DNA of 64,000 bases from Phocoena phocoena (GCF_963924675.1 NC_089230.1:1217001-1281000), one strand, 5' to 3'; positions 22,711-33,792 are shown, counted from the stretch's first letter. The notes: generated by a model from the sequence alone, not told the origin. Translations and numbers: made by a program.

Positions 22711-23204
22711 GGGACAGGGAGAGCTGATTTACCAGCACAGCATTGGTGGTAAGGACTAAAGAGAAATGTAAGCAGGGAAAGGGTGTAGGGCAGGCTGGGG
22801 ATGGGGGCTGGCATTTCAGTGTTAAATATGGGGCTCAGGAGGATGGGCGCATTGCAGATGAGCCATTGGTATCAGGACCCACAAGGAGTGAGGGGACAGT
22901 CCATGCAGGTGTCCGCGGGAAGAGGACCCAGTGCAGGAAGGACACCTGCAAAGGCGCTGGATAGGCGTGTCTGGTGTGTAAAAAGGGGCCAACGTGTCTG
23001 GAGCAGAGGGAACAAGGTCAGAGAATGAAGAGGGCCCTTGGGGATCTTCAATGACCTTGGGTTTCTGCCAGCACAAGGGTGGGAGCCAGTGGAACGTACC
23101 ATGGTTGTTAGCACCCAAGACAGCCCCTGGTGGTCTCAAGTCTTGTATTTCTTCCCTTTTGCAGGTCCCATCCTGTGGAATCAGGGCTGGCCCGGGCCAC
23201 CAAA
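22711..23204. other. G-rich single-copy-looking segment
   Basis: Overlapping open frames of 60-139 codons on both strands are compositional. No domain or repeat recognised. Confidence 0.4.
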
Positions 23205-23690
23205 CTGGTGGTGTGTGCATTGTAAGACTTGCAGTTTCCACCTGGGTCTGCTGGACACTCTCTGCAGGAAGCCGGCCGCCACATCAGGAGGACACTCGAG
23301 CAGCCCGTGCAGAGGCTGGTTCCTCTGGAGTGGAACCAGCTGGACTCTTTTTTTTTTTTTTTCCAATTTTATATTGATTTTATTACTAGAATTTGGAAAG
23401 AAGCCTTGTGACTGTACTAAGCTAATATTGTAACGGGTGAAATGAAAGAGACAATTAGAACCTTGGTAGCTGGACTCCTGAGTGACCCACCTCGAGGGGC
23501 ATCCGCCACCCCAGACGACCCTGCCGATGACTGCAGCCCCGGACAGACCCTGAGCCTGCACCCCCGAGCAAGCTGCTTCCACGTTCCTCACCCACAGAAA
23601 AGGAGAGACAGTGAACGACTCCCATTGCTTTAAGCTATTACGTCTGGGCTATTTGTTATGCAGCATGGCACAGCTAGCACAGACGCTGCT
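23205..23690 (+). mobile_element. MaLR/MLT1-type LTR, sense, split by an insertion
   Basis: 'cacatcaggaggacactcga' followed by 'gcagcccgtgcagaggctgg' is typical of the central MLT1-type LTR. After the 120-bp insertion at 23348-23467, the 3' part continues: 'gatgactgcagccccggaca', 'ccctgagcctgcacccccga', 'cctcacccacagaaaaggag', 'ctattacgtctgggctattt' and 'gttatgcagcatggcacagc'. This is the classic 3' end of these LTRs. No internal MaLR sequence adjoins. Old, diverged. Confidence 0.72.
23348..23467 (-). pseudogene. 5'-truncated retrocopy of an mRNA 3' end, inserted in the LTR
   Basis: A 120-bp insertion is bounded by a perfect 10-bp duplication, agctggactc, at 23338-23347 and 23468-23477. On the minus strand it ends in a 15-nt poly(A) (plus-strand T-run 23348-23362), preceded about 16 nt upstream by AATAAA (plus-strand tttatt, 23379-23384). 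This is the layout of a processed-mRNA 3' end copied by L1 machinery and truncated 5'. About 105 nt of body remain, apparently all 3' UTR. It does not resemble the SINEs or L1 3' ends in the window. The source gene is unknown to me. It could also be an unfamiliar short retroposon. Confidence 0.66.
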
Positions 23691-23819
23691 CAGGTCAGCC
23701 TCGCTGAGTCGCTTGCAGTTTCAGGGCGCCCACGGGTGCCTGCGTGTGTGGAGCAGCAGTGCTGGCTGCAGGTTTAGTTGCTTTTGGTTTGTTTGCTTGT
23801 TTGTTTGTTTTCTCCTGAA

Positions 23820-23995
23820 AGAACCAAAGCTTTGGGGTTGGGCAGACCAAAGATTGAGCCCTTCTTGTCCTTGGGTTAGTTATTTAAGCAAAACTGAAGG
23901 CAGTAATACCTATCTTGTATGATTGTCTAGAGGGTTAAATTAGATAATGTATGCAAAGTTCCTAGCGCATGGTCAGTGACCACTAAATGCAGGTT
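23820..23995 (+). mobile_element. MIR SINE, sense
   Basis: 'aaagctttggggttgggcag' begins the part that normally reads gactctggagccagac. 'cttgtccttgggttagttat' (23865), 'aactgaaggcagtaatacct', 'ttaaattagataatgtatgc' and 'gtgaccactaaatgcaggtt' follow the MIR core to 3' end. Confidence 0.68.
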
Positions 23996-24689
23996 TTCCT
24001 TTCTCTCCAAGGGAATTTTTCTGTCTTGAAAATAATGGACTGAAGCAACTTGCATAAAAACAATTTTTAACATCAGAGCAGCTCGATTCTTCGCTGGAAC
24101 GTAAGGTTCTCGGGACCAAGGACTGGATCCCCTTTGTACATATATTCCCGACAGCCTCTCCACCCCCAGGACAGACAGTCCGCGGTGCTGGCTTCACGAT
24201 GCACACGTCCAGGGACTGGCCCTGAACGGTCCTTGTTAGGGGTCCGCACCTGGGCATGTGCCCTCTTTCCCCCGGGACTGACCCAGAGCATCACGAAAGC
24301 CTCCAGACTAACACCGGACAATCCAAGTTCAGGGAACTTTCACTGCATTTGTTGAGCCAGAAACAACTGGATGGGCCCACTGGAAATGCCATCCTTCCCA
24401 CAGATGGGAAGATGTCTGTTCACAGGATCTTCACAGCCCCCTTTGGGGCTTGGGGATGAAGCGTCTGAAAATCCACAGATTTGAAAGAGGCTCCTGAAGT
24501 ATATTTATGGTTTCAGCCAGAAGCTGGATAGTGTAAGAAGCCAGGAAGTTCCGAGTTACCTGAGGTTCTGGCTACAATGCATCCTCTTGTGTGAGAAATC
24601 CCACTGCTTCTCCTGGACCAGGCAGCGGGGGACAAGAAGGCCTTTGTCTGCTGCTCCCTTAAGAAGCCTGGACTCGGGTTTACGTGCGT
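23996..24689. other. No recognised feature
   Basis: Single-copy-looking sequence; open frames of 67-94 codons on opposite strands have no domain support. Confidence 0.42.
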
Positions 24690-24955
24690 GTGATGTGCAT
24701 TATTATATGTAATGTTAATCATTATGAGATGGATATTGTATCAATTAAATAATCAATATGTTGTACAGGTATTAAGATAACATTAATTGATACATTACAG
24801 TATTGTATACAGTCCATTAATAATTAATAAGGCACATAGTATATTTGTAGATCATATATTAATGTACTTTATAATTGTTATACTAGGCTAATCAGTTATA
24901 TTAATAGTTAATTAATAGAGCATTAATGTATCAAACACAATTTGGCTTCATCTTT
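24690..24955. other. Sharply bounded AT-rich block with repeated ATTAAT
   Basis: Very AT-rich sequence sits between GC-moderate flanks. The hexamer attaat occurs seven times between 24782 and 24927 (24782, 24816, 24823, 24858, 24900, 24911, 24922). Such sequence is typical of matrix-attachment-like DNA and contains homeodomain core motifs (taat), but function is not shown. A diverged AT-rich satellite or repeat origin is also possible. Confidence 0.55.
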
Positions 24956-26064
24956 TCCATTTGGCGAATCTCTTTATCTGGAACGATTGTACCTCTCAGC
25001 AACGTTCAACTCTCCTCCTTGACTAGATGAGAAATGGCCACACCTTGCCATTTTAAACAACAGTTTCAATCTAAAGTATTTATTTTATTGCCAGAGAAGT
25101 AAAAGTTTTCGTGTACATTTTGCTGCAAAAACACTGCCTCCATTGACCTGGCCCCAAGAAAGATCTATTTATAATGATAGGAAACCTTCTTCCTCATATA
25201 TAACAAGTATCAATTTTTGTAACATTCCTGCAGTCACTTTGTAAAAAATAGCTTAGTAAATAGAAAATGTAGTAAAAGACCAGTACTCACAACTTAGTAG
25301 TAGTGAATTTTGGGTGAACCAAAATCATCACTTTTGGAATGTGTGGGTTCAAATAAATTGAACTCAGGTGGTAAGCACGTAGACGTTGTCCTCACCTGCG
25401 CCTGAAGCCCCTCCTTTGTCCACACACACACAAGCTCCTCCCCTCAGATCTGCCTGGAAATGCCAGCTGTGCCTGGAAAGGGGCCTGGGCGTGTCTGCCA
25501 GGCTCTCACTCTCTGGACAGGGGGTGGTGGGAGCAAACGCCTTTGCTCTCAGTGGCTCAGTGTCTACTGCAGGCTGGCAAGGGCTGGTCCACCGAGGCCG
25601 GTCCAGATCGGAGGAGGGGGGTGTGGGCTCCGGAAAGGAGGCTCCAGGGAGAAAAATGGAATTAGACTGTTATTTGATATGTCTGAGTCCTTGAGGAGAT
25701 ACTGTTAAAGAATCTGTTGGAACATTTGGAAGGACTGATTATGAGAGAAGCAGAGAAAATAAGAAATGGAGAAACCATATTTGCTTTACATGTTAGTATC
25801 ATGTGGACGGACACGTGTGTGGCCCCATCGGATCCATTTTCAGTCGTACGCTTTGCAAAATACGTGCATCTCCTAACTGACACATCTAAAATAATTTGTT
25901 AAATTATACACAACACAGTTTAACTGTGATTACGCCCACCAGAATTCATCTCGTCTTCTGCGCTTTTTGACGACTTCTCTTTAATCCTATTGACCACATT
26001 GTGCATTTTTATATTCTCTGCCAACACTTTTTCTAGATGATAGAGATGGGGTTTATGTGTATAA
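24956..26064. other. No recognised feature
   Basis: Mixed composition. A short (CA)n of about six units lies near 25422-25433. No gene or repeat supported. Confidence 0.42.
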
Positions 26065-26130
26065 ACTAGTTGGCACCTAGCAAAGTGTCTCGCACTTAGT
26101 AAGTGCTCAATGCTTAACTTAAATTTGATA
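26065..26130 (+). mobile_element. MIR/L2 3' end fragment, sense
   Basis: 'agttggcacctagcaaagtg' followed by 'tctcgcacttagtaagtgct' and 'caatgctt' corresponds to the shared MIR/L2 3' terminal motif (cctggcacatagtaggtgctcaataa-like). Too short to tell the two families apart. Confidence 0.5.
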
Positions 26131-27894
26131 ATTCTGTCTAGAGACCATGCTTGGAAATATTTATTTCCATGCTAGAGTATTTATTCGTATCTGCTGTTCC
26201 TGTTCTCCGTGGAGGTGGCTAGCCCTCTGAGGTCCAGGATGTCTCCCCAGAAGTGTGAAAGGGGGTTAGGGGAATTGCTTGGAGGAGGCACCCGCGGGAC
26301 ATAGAGGGGCAGAGACACACTGGACTTTGGTTTGGAAACGCAGACCATTCCAGGAAATGCAAACGGTTAGCAGGAAGTCCCTGTTGCAACAGTGCTGGAA
26401 TTAATTTCAGGAGAAGTTGCTATGGAGGCACGTGAGTCATGAAATCTTAGAATCAGAGCAGAAAGTCTGTCTTTCAGGGCACCCTTCTCTTACTTCCTGC
26501 CTTTTCCTCCACGTGTTCTCACCTCACCCTGCATTATCCCATGCAGGCTCGTCTCCAGTGGCTGACACAAAACAATACTTCATCAGAGGTTTACTGTTAC
26601 AGATAAGCATGTAATGTTTTTGGCAACATATGTGAATCGACCTTTCCTGAAAGTTCTAATTAATTTTATAAATAGAAAATTACTTATGAGTTTCTACTGA
26701 GATGCAGGGCAGAAATGCAGAGCTTGAATTCCAGAAAAAAAACCAGAACTCCAAGAGTTGTCATGCAATGATGCCAGAAAAGAATGGATTTCCTTGGTCA
26801 TAACCATATCATAAATCAAAAGATGCTATTACTCTTGTCTTGGGAAGTCTGGTACTAATGGCAGAGATTAAGAGTCTGTGAGTCTGGCCGTGACCGTGAC
26901 ACCATCCTGTTTCCCTACCCCCTTCAAGACACTGTTGTTTTCTGCCAGCATCAGTCTGTGCTACCATCCTACACCCCATCTGTGGAATTAGAGTCCTGAT
27001 TGTGCTCAGCACGACAAAGGATTTGGAGCTGAAGCCCGGGTGTATCACTCGTACCAGTTGACCTCCCTTTCTCATATTATTAACAGAAAGTAAATGCTTT
27101 CAATCTCAGCTTGTTCATAATTTCATAACTTGCTGACTCCTGGATGTACATAAAGAATAAATACTGTTTTTCTTCTTTAAAAATGCACGACAAAAAAAAT
27201 AGTTTTCTGTTTCGATACACACATGAATCAAAATCACTAGGAATTGGCACAGTTCATAAAACGTGCTTCACTGTTTTTCTCTTCTCCAAGGAGAATTGGT
27301 ATATAAACTGAAAACCTATCTTAAAATGTATCTACAAATAAAGCTGAAGTGGAAAATTGAGTCATTTGGTCAATTATCTATTCCAAAACAAATGCTGTGT
27401 CAGGGAAAGGTGAAGTATAGCTGGTGTTTGCAAAATTATCTCAATTGGTCACAGAACAAGGGGACTCCCACCTTTCTGCCTGATCCCCCCACTTCTGGTT
27501 GAATGGATTTAATTCTTCTCCGAAAAGCCTGGCTTCACCCAGCAGGACGTGATGACCTTGGGGGAGCAGGATAAAATCGAGCCATTTGCGGCCCCTCCGA
27601 AGTTGGTGGTACTGTCCCAGGGCCTGGGCTCTTGGCTGGTGGTGTTCATTTTCTGGGCTTCCTGCCTCGTTTCTTAGTCTCTAAGTCTCGGCTCACACTA
27701 ATATCTTGGATGACTTTCCTCGTCCGTATAGCCTCCTTGTAGCAGTTACTCATATTCATCCCAGATATGACTCAACACACCCAGGTGTGGGTCCCCTTCT
27801 GATAAACCCATCGCGATGTATTTCTCCCCTGTAACTTCTGTTTCCCGTGCCCCACCACCTCTCAGCTACCCAGTGAACCATCCCTTCTCGAAGC
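26131..27894. other. Single-copy-looking segment
   Basis: No repeat family, RNA gene or convincing exon recognised. Open frames are short and without domains. Confidence 0.42.
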
Positions 27895-27909
27895 AAGAAT
27901 TATTGAAGC

Positions 27910-28430
27910 CTGAGCTGCTTGTACAAGCAGCTCAATAACAAAAACAACAAACAACCCAATCCAAAAATGGGCAGAAGACCTAAATAGATACTTCTCCAAA
28001 GAAGATATACAGCTTGCCAACAAACACATGAACGGATGCTCAACATCACTAATCATTAGAGAAATGCAAATCAAAACTACAATGAGGTTATCACCTCACA
28101 CCAGTCAGAATGGCCATCATCAAAAACTCTACAAACAATAAATGCTGGAGAGGGTGTGGAGAGAAGGGAACACTCTTGCACTGCTGGTGGGAATGTAAAT
28201 TGATACAGTCAATATGGAGAACGGTATGGAGGTTCCTTAAAAAACTGCAAATAGAACTACCATATGACCCAGCAGTCCCACTACTGGGCATATACCCTGA
28301 GAAAACCAAAATTCAAAAAGAGTCATGTACCACAATGTTCATTGCAGCTCTATTTACCATAGCCAGGACATGGAAGCCACCTAAGTGTCCATCATCGGAT
28401 GAATGGATAAAGAAGATGTGGCACATATAA
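27910..28430 (+). mobile_element. L1 ORF2 C-terminal fragment with TSD but no poly(A)
   Basis: The sequence is near-intact L1 ORF2 3' coding DNA. The frame 28110-28430 encodes a 106-residue relic with the conserved CWWEC and [14 protein letters not shown] segments of the L1 ORF2p C-terminal region. A perfect 15-bp duplication, aagaattattgaagc, flanks it at 27895-27909 and 28431-28445. At the right end the L1 sequence stops inside ORF2 ('atgtggcacatata') with no 3' UTR and no poly(A). At the left end the first 24 bp (27911-27934) form a perfect palindrome. It is not a functional gene. Low divergence implies a fairly recent event. Confidence 0.88.
27911..27934. repeat. 24-bp perfect palindrome at L1 5' junction
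   Basis: The halves are tgagctgcttgt and acaagcagctca. The right half is L1 ORF2 sequence. The left half is its exact inverse and lies directly after the left target-site duplication plus one base, as expected from a fold-back during second-strand priming. Confidence 0.9.
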
Positions 28431-28445
28431 AAGAATTATTGAAGC

Positions 28446-31400
28446 AGCATAACAAGGAAACTGTCAAGCCTTGACATTTGCATTTCAAAAGCTGGATCTG
28501 CAAAGTAGGCCTCAGAAGAAGAAGAAAAGTCAGAGCAGTTCCATTTGTGCCTCTTGACTCACTACAGTTCCCAGAGAATATGGGAGAAAAGGAGGGAAAC
28601 CCAGAGTAAGTAAGAGAACTAAATGCTGACATGCATCCCTAAGAAGGGCCCTGGGACCCCAGGCCCAGCCTCTCCTGGTGCCATTTCTGATCAAAGAACC
28701 AGAGTCCTGGGTGGATGGAAGAGTCTGGAGACAGAACCCCTGAGCTCCCACCGCTGATTCACAGCCACCAAGAGGGACAAAGGTGATGTCTGTGGGGACG
28801 CGGTCTGACCAGAGCCTCAGAGTCGGCGGTGACCCCGCGCAGAGAGCTTCTGTGAGCTGAGAGCAGGCAGACACACCACGGCTGAGTGGGAGCAGGGCCA
28901 GCCCCGCGGTGATGCTCCTGGCCAGGCGGGCATCTCCGCAGCCTGGCACCCTGTGAGCAGGTGCAGATCGCGGGCAACCGGCCATGAACTCAGACCTCGT
29001 TTCTACCGTCCTGAAACATGTGTTCGAAATGAATTAAATTATAAAGGTTAATAAAATTAGATATCTTTTGTAACAAACCTGTGGCCCGAGTGTCCTAACC
29101 ACCAGACCTATTCCTGCCAGGAAGGTCATACTCTCGTGAGCAGACCCCCAAACTTCGCCAAATCCTCTCGCCCTGAACCCCTGTGAGGGCTGTTGACTGC
29201 CACCAATTCCCCATTTGTGATAGGATCTGGTCTGGTTTTTAACGTTGGATGTTGATCTGTCCAAATCACAATGTGCTAATTAAACTGAAGGTATTTCAGG
29301 TTTACAGATCCAGTGCCTGCCCTCCCCCAGACCCAGAAGGTAAATAAGAGTTGGGATTGACACGTGTGCCAATGATTCTGCAAAGTGTGGCCTACAGAAG
29401 CCGAGTCAGGTCTCCTCTTCCGTGTGCCGGCTGCAGCCCCAGCGCCGGGGATGCACGAGGGGGACCAGATGGCCAAGCCCTGAGTGGCGATGCCTCAGTG
29501 GGATCAATCAGTTTTGGCCACCACGTTAGTAGGAAAAGTGAGTCGTCCCATTCAGATAACACGTGGTCTTAGCCCAACATACCCTCTTCAAGAGGACCCT
29601 TAAATAGCAGAATTAACTCCGCAGATGACCCAGAGATGGCTCCGGACGATATTCTTATCAGAGCTGTTTCCCATAAAGTGGTCAGCGGTGCTGCGGGTAG
29701 GACCAGCCCCACCTGTGCCCATCCCTCCGGCCGCCTGGGCAGCAGTAGCAGAGGTGGGGTGCCGTCCCTCAGCACAGCCTGGCCTTCAGACGCTGGCCCT
29801 GTGTTCAACAGTCAGTATATATTTTTTTAGAAAGAGTTCCAGCCTCTCATTATTGACATACTTAAGATTGTTTGATTCCTAAACCACAGCCCAAATATTT
29901 TCTTTAAAATCTCTGTAAGTATCAAGACCTAGTCCACAGAAAGCGCAGTGTTTTCTGCCTGAAAACAGTTGCACTGAAAAATACCTGCCTTGTTTTTGAG
30001 AAAAACACTTAAATCATTTCTTGAGGTCCAGCCATCGGTGCATTTAGATAGAAAATGCTTTCTGAAGAAGCAGTCCTTGTTAAATGGGTTTTTTAGAAAA
30101 ATATGGTGCCTTTGCTAGGTATTTAGAAATTCCTCCTGCGGTGAAGTTATACGAGCCCTTCCAAAAACCATCTCGAGTGAAAATGATTAATTATCCCTAA
30201 CAGACTCTTTTGGGGCCGTGTTTATTCTGCCATGTGCAACACAGCAGGAGCCCAGAAATCGCTTCCAAATCCCCCCAGCTTCTTCCAAGAAAATTGACGA
30301 GAAACATTGGCCGGCACCCAGGTTGGTCCTCTGCAAGTCACTCCTAGTAATCTGTTTGCTCCAGGAGCCCAGAGAATTCGCAGTCCCGATGTCCACACAG
30401 CTCTGCATCTGTCCCTCTCTCGCTTCTGCCACTGCACACGTGTCTGACAGAGAAATCAAATTCCGATGGGAACCCCAGGGCCATTCAGGGGGCAAGCAGG
30501 CGCTGCAGTGCCAGGGTACCTGGGGTCAGAGATTGGCGGTACCCGGCCCACCGCAGGTGTCCTGCCAGCCAGGAGACACAGATGGGCTCTGTTTGGTGAC
30601 CTCTGGCCAGGGCTGGCCATGTGGGTTTGCACAGACTTTGGCTTGGCAATCTCTATCACCGGTCCCTAAATCCTCCAGTTCGGCCCCAGCTCTTACGTTT
30701 TGCTCTTGGCTTGGGTGAAACTCTCTTTCTCTGGGTAATTTAAGACCCTGGGGGTGTATATGGTGTTATTTCTCTCGTTTTGTCACCACATTCAATTTTC
30801 TGGGAAAGGCTCATAAACTAAGATGACAACGAATCCACATAGAAACTTTAATTCTTTAATTTTACTTTCTGGAGATCCTTTCATTTATTTCACTTTGTTC
30901 TAAAACCACAGGCCTGTGTAAGATAGAACTCGGGGTGGAAGGACGCTCTAAGACAGACAAGGCTTTCCAGGTGAAACCTAAGCCATTAAAGGCAGAAATT
31001 TCTAGAAGTCTCTCATTGTGTCAATAATCAGTAAGAACAAGGAAAAGAGAAGATCTTCTTGGTACAATGTTTTAAGAAGGAGAAACAGAAATGTTAAGGA
31101 AAACAGAAAAGTAAAAAGAATTCTTACTTCATGAAAAACAAAAAGTCCTAGCTGCTGCTGATTTGGTACCCAAAATTCTACCAAATTTTCCTGACTGCGC
31201 TGTGTTTTATCAATTTTCCAAGTTAACAGATGAAGACTTTCATGTTGATCGTAACAAAGGCTGGATGTTTGCTGGAGGAGCGGGAGACTTGTCGGGTGAC
31301 TCTGGGGTGCTGATGTGAAGTCACATCACTGGGAAGCCTCTTCGTGCAGGAGGAGGTCAGGGCTCCCGCCAGGGCTGTCTCTCGGGTCATCTGTGATCCC

Positions 31401-32094
31401 CTGCTTGGTGGGAGGTCTTAATCCTACCTTCCTGGGTCAACCACCTCGGTTCCTCCTGCGATGATCTGAAAATAGTATTTATTGTCATTCCAAAGTTTCT
31501 AGGAGAGCCGCACAAAGCAGACCCTTGAAATGACATTCAGAGTAAGAATGAATTTGAGCGGGACGCCTGGTTCACACTTCTCAGCGTCCCACATGTGATT
31601 CCAAAGTACAGCTGGGGTTAAGAACTGCAAGTCCCGGGCCTAATGACTCCAGAGTTACTGGGGGAGAGCAGAAACATGTACACGCACGTGTTTGGCATCA
31701 GACACCATGATTCAGACCCACGTTGTTACCGGTCATGTGGCTCCTGGCAAATCACTAAACAGTCTGACACTGGAAATTAAGTAAAGAGAGAAGAACGAGA
31801 TTTTCTTCACTGGTTCACTCTGAATAGCAAAAAAGTCACAGGTATAAAACGGCTTCCACCATGTGTGACAAATGTTAGGGGCTGCGGCCTGTGTGGCATC
31901 ACGGACTGTCCCCGGCTCTGAACACCCCTCTGCAGCTGCCCTGTCTTCACTCCTGACCCTGGCCTCCTAGTTGAAACTCTCCTGTGATCCAGGCTGGCGT
32001 GAATAATGTTTTAAAAGATATTCCTCTAAATCATGATTCTGACTAAATGTCTACCCTTTCAGAAAGATTTACATAACATTGTAAGTTAGTGAGT
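28446..32094. other. Single-copy-looking segment, partly GC-rich
   Basis: No interspersed repeat is named with confidence. 28650-29000 and 29390-29470 are GC-rich with CpGs. Overlapping open frames up to 166 codons (for example 30218-30718) lack recognisable domains. 'gcacgagggggaccag' at 29453-29468 loosely resembles a CTCF core, but I do not call it as a site. Confidence 0.42.
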
Positions 32095-32230
32095 CTTCCA
32101 CCTGTTCATTTACTTGTGCAATTAGTATTTACTGAATGTATACATTAGCCAGACAGTGATGTCCCAGTACAGAATAAAACGGAAATAGACAATGAGTGAG
32201 TCAATGAACGTGTAAGTAAAACAATAACAC
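32095..32230 (-). mobile_element. L2 3' end remnant, antisense
   Basis: 'tgttcatttacttgtgcaat', 'tagtatttactgaatgtata' and 'cccagtacagaataaaacgg' parallel the antisense L2 3' consensus (caacaaatatttactgagtacc-like, then a gatacagtaatgaataaaac-like step). Confidence 0.52.
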
Positions 32231-32371
32231 ATTGATGAATGTGTAGTTGAAAAATTAAACCCAGGCCTGAGAGAAAGGATGTGAGAAGAGTCTGCCATGG
32301 AGAAGAGGGGAGGGGAGGTCCTCGGGGAGAAGGAAGATGTCCTCCCCGAAGCTGAGGCTTGGAAATCACCC

Positions 32372-33450
32372 CAAAGCACAGTGGCTTGAAGCAACATTTA
32401 TGATCTCACAGCTTCTGTGGGTCGGGAGTCTCCACGTGGCTGTGCTGAGGGCTCTGGGTCGGGGTTTCTCACAAAGCTCTCATCAAAGCTGAGCCTGGGT
32501 CTGAGGTCCCCATGGCATCTATGGGTGGGACGGGGTCAGCTCCGACCCCAAGCTCGCCCATGTGATCGCTTGAGGATTCTGCTTTGCCAGGACCATTGCC
32601 CAGAACCTGTCATCAGTTCCTGGCCTGTGGGTCTCTCTCAGGACAGGTCCCTAAAGCAGCTGTTTTTATCACAGGGAGCCAGTCAGCAAAGCTACAGAGA
32701 ACCAGGATGGAAGTCCTGTGACTTATGGCTCTATCACCTTCACATTCTGTCCATAAAAAGCAGGGTTCCACATAAAAAGAAATGAAATTGAGTTATTTGT
32801 AGTGAGGTGGATGGACCTAGAGTCTGTCATACTGAGTGAAGTAAGTCAGAAAGAGAAAAACAAATACCGTATGCTAACACATATATATGGAATTTAAGAA
32901 AAAAAATGTCATGAAGAACCTAGGGGTAAGACAGGAATAAAGACACAGACCTACTAGAGAATGGACTTGAGGATATGGGGAGGGGGAAGGGTAAGCTGGG
33001 ACGAAGTGAGAGAGTGGCATGGACATGTATACACTACCAAACGTAAGGTAGATATCTAGTGGGAAGCAGCCACATGGCACAGGGAGATCAGCTCGGTGCT
33101 TTGTGACCACCTAGAAGGGTGGGATAGGGAGGGTAGGAGGGAGGGAGACGCAAGAGGGAGGAGATATGGGAACATATGTATATGTATAACTGATTCACTT
33201 TGTTATAAAGCAGAAACTAACACACCATTGTAAAGCAATTATACTCCAATAAACATGTTTAAAAAAAAAGAAAGCAAAAGAAATAAATAAAATAAAGTTT
33301 ATTTTAAAATTTTAAAAAAAGCAGGGCTCCAGTTTCAACCCACACTCACATGGGCATGAGGCCAGGGGGCGGGGGGATGATTTAACAGGCAAGGAGGCTG
33401 AGTGGGGTAGGATGTCAGGGCAGGGAAGGACAGCAAGTCAGCTCTGACAG
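32372..33450. mobile_element. Old interspersed repeat of unassigned family, split by L1
   Basis: 32372-32770 contains 'cacagtggcttgaagcaaca', 'atctcacagcttctgtgggt' and 'gtttctcacaaagctctcat'. 33332-33450 resumes with 'tttcaacccacactcacatg'. This is the order of a common ancient mammalian repeat whose name I cannot recall reliably. The young L1 3' end at 32771-33315 sits inside it. Orientation relative to the repeat's own consensus is not assigned. Confidence 0.5.
32771..33315 (+). mobile_element. Young L1 3' end (ORF2 tail, 3' UTR, poly(A))
   Basis: It starts in the last part of ORF2 ('agaaatgaaattgagttatt'), runs through the 3' UTR ('cagctcggtgctttgtgacc'), 'ttgttataaagcagaaacta' and 'tatactccaataaacatgtt', then an A-rich tail. 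The 16-bp target-site duplication aaaaagcagggttcca (32755-32770) recurs at 33316-33331 with one mismatch. It is strongly 5'-truncated. Low divergence and the consensus type fit a cetacean/cetartiodactyl L1. Confidence 0.92.
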
Positions 33451-33578
33451 TTTCAGAGGGAAATCCTTGCTGCTGGTCATTTGGTGATGATGGATACGGG
33501 AATGGAGACTAGGAGAGAATGTCTGACCCTGGAGAATAGATCATCAACTGAAACCTTCTTTTCCCCTGACAATCCTAC

Positions 33579-33792
33579 TTTTTTTTTTTTTTTTTTTTTG
33601 TAGTACGTGAGCCTCTCACCGCTGTGGCCTCTCCCGCCACAGAGCACAGGCTCCGGACGCGCAGGCTCAGCGGCCATGGCTCACGGGCCCAGCCGCTCCG
33701 CGGCATGTGGGATCTTCCCGGACCGGGGCACGAACCCATGTCCCCTGCATCGGCAGGCGGACTCTCAACCACTGCGCCACCAGGGAAGCCCT
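33579..33792 (-). mobile_element. CHR-type SINE, antisense
   Basis: The poly(T) tail 33579-33599 is followed by 'gtagtacgtgagcctctcac' and the inverted head ending at about 33791. The target-site duplication is ctac followed by a T-run, at 33575 and again at 33793. The tail length and T-rich target blur the exact edge. Confidence 0.92.

Noticed and set aside
28110..28430. 106-residue frame resembling a reverse-transcriptase-related protein
   Set aside because: It is the C-terminal piece of L1 ORF2 in a truncated insertion, lacking the endonuclease and RT domains; reported as part of the L1, not as a gene.
29453..29468. CTCF-like motif gcacgagggggaccag
   Set aside because: Only a partial match to the core; a position-weight-matrix score and binding data would be needed.
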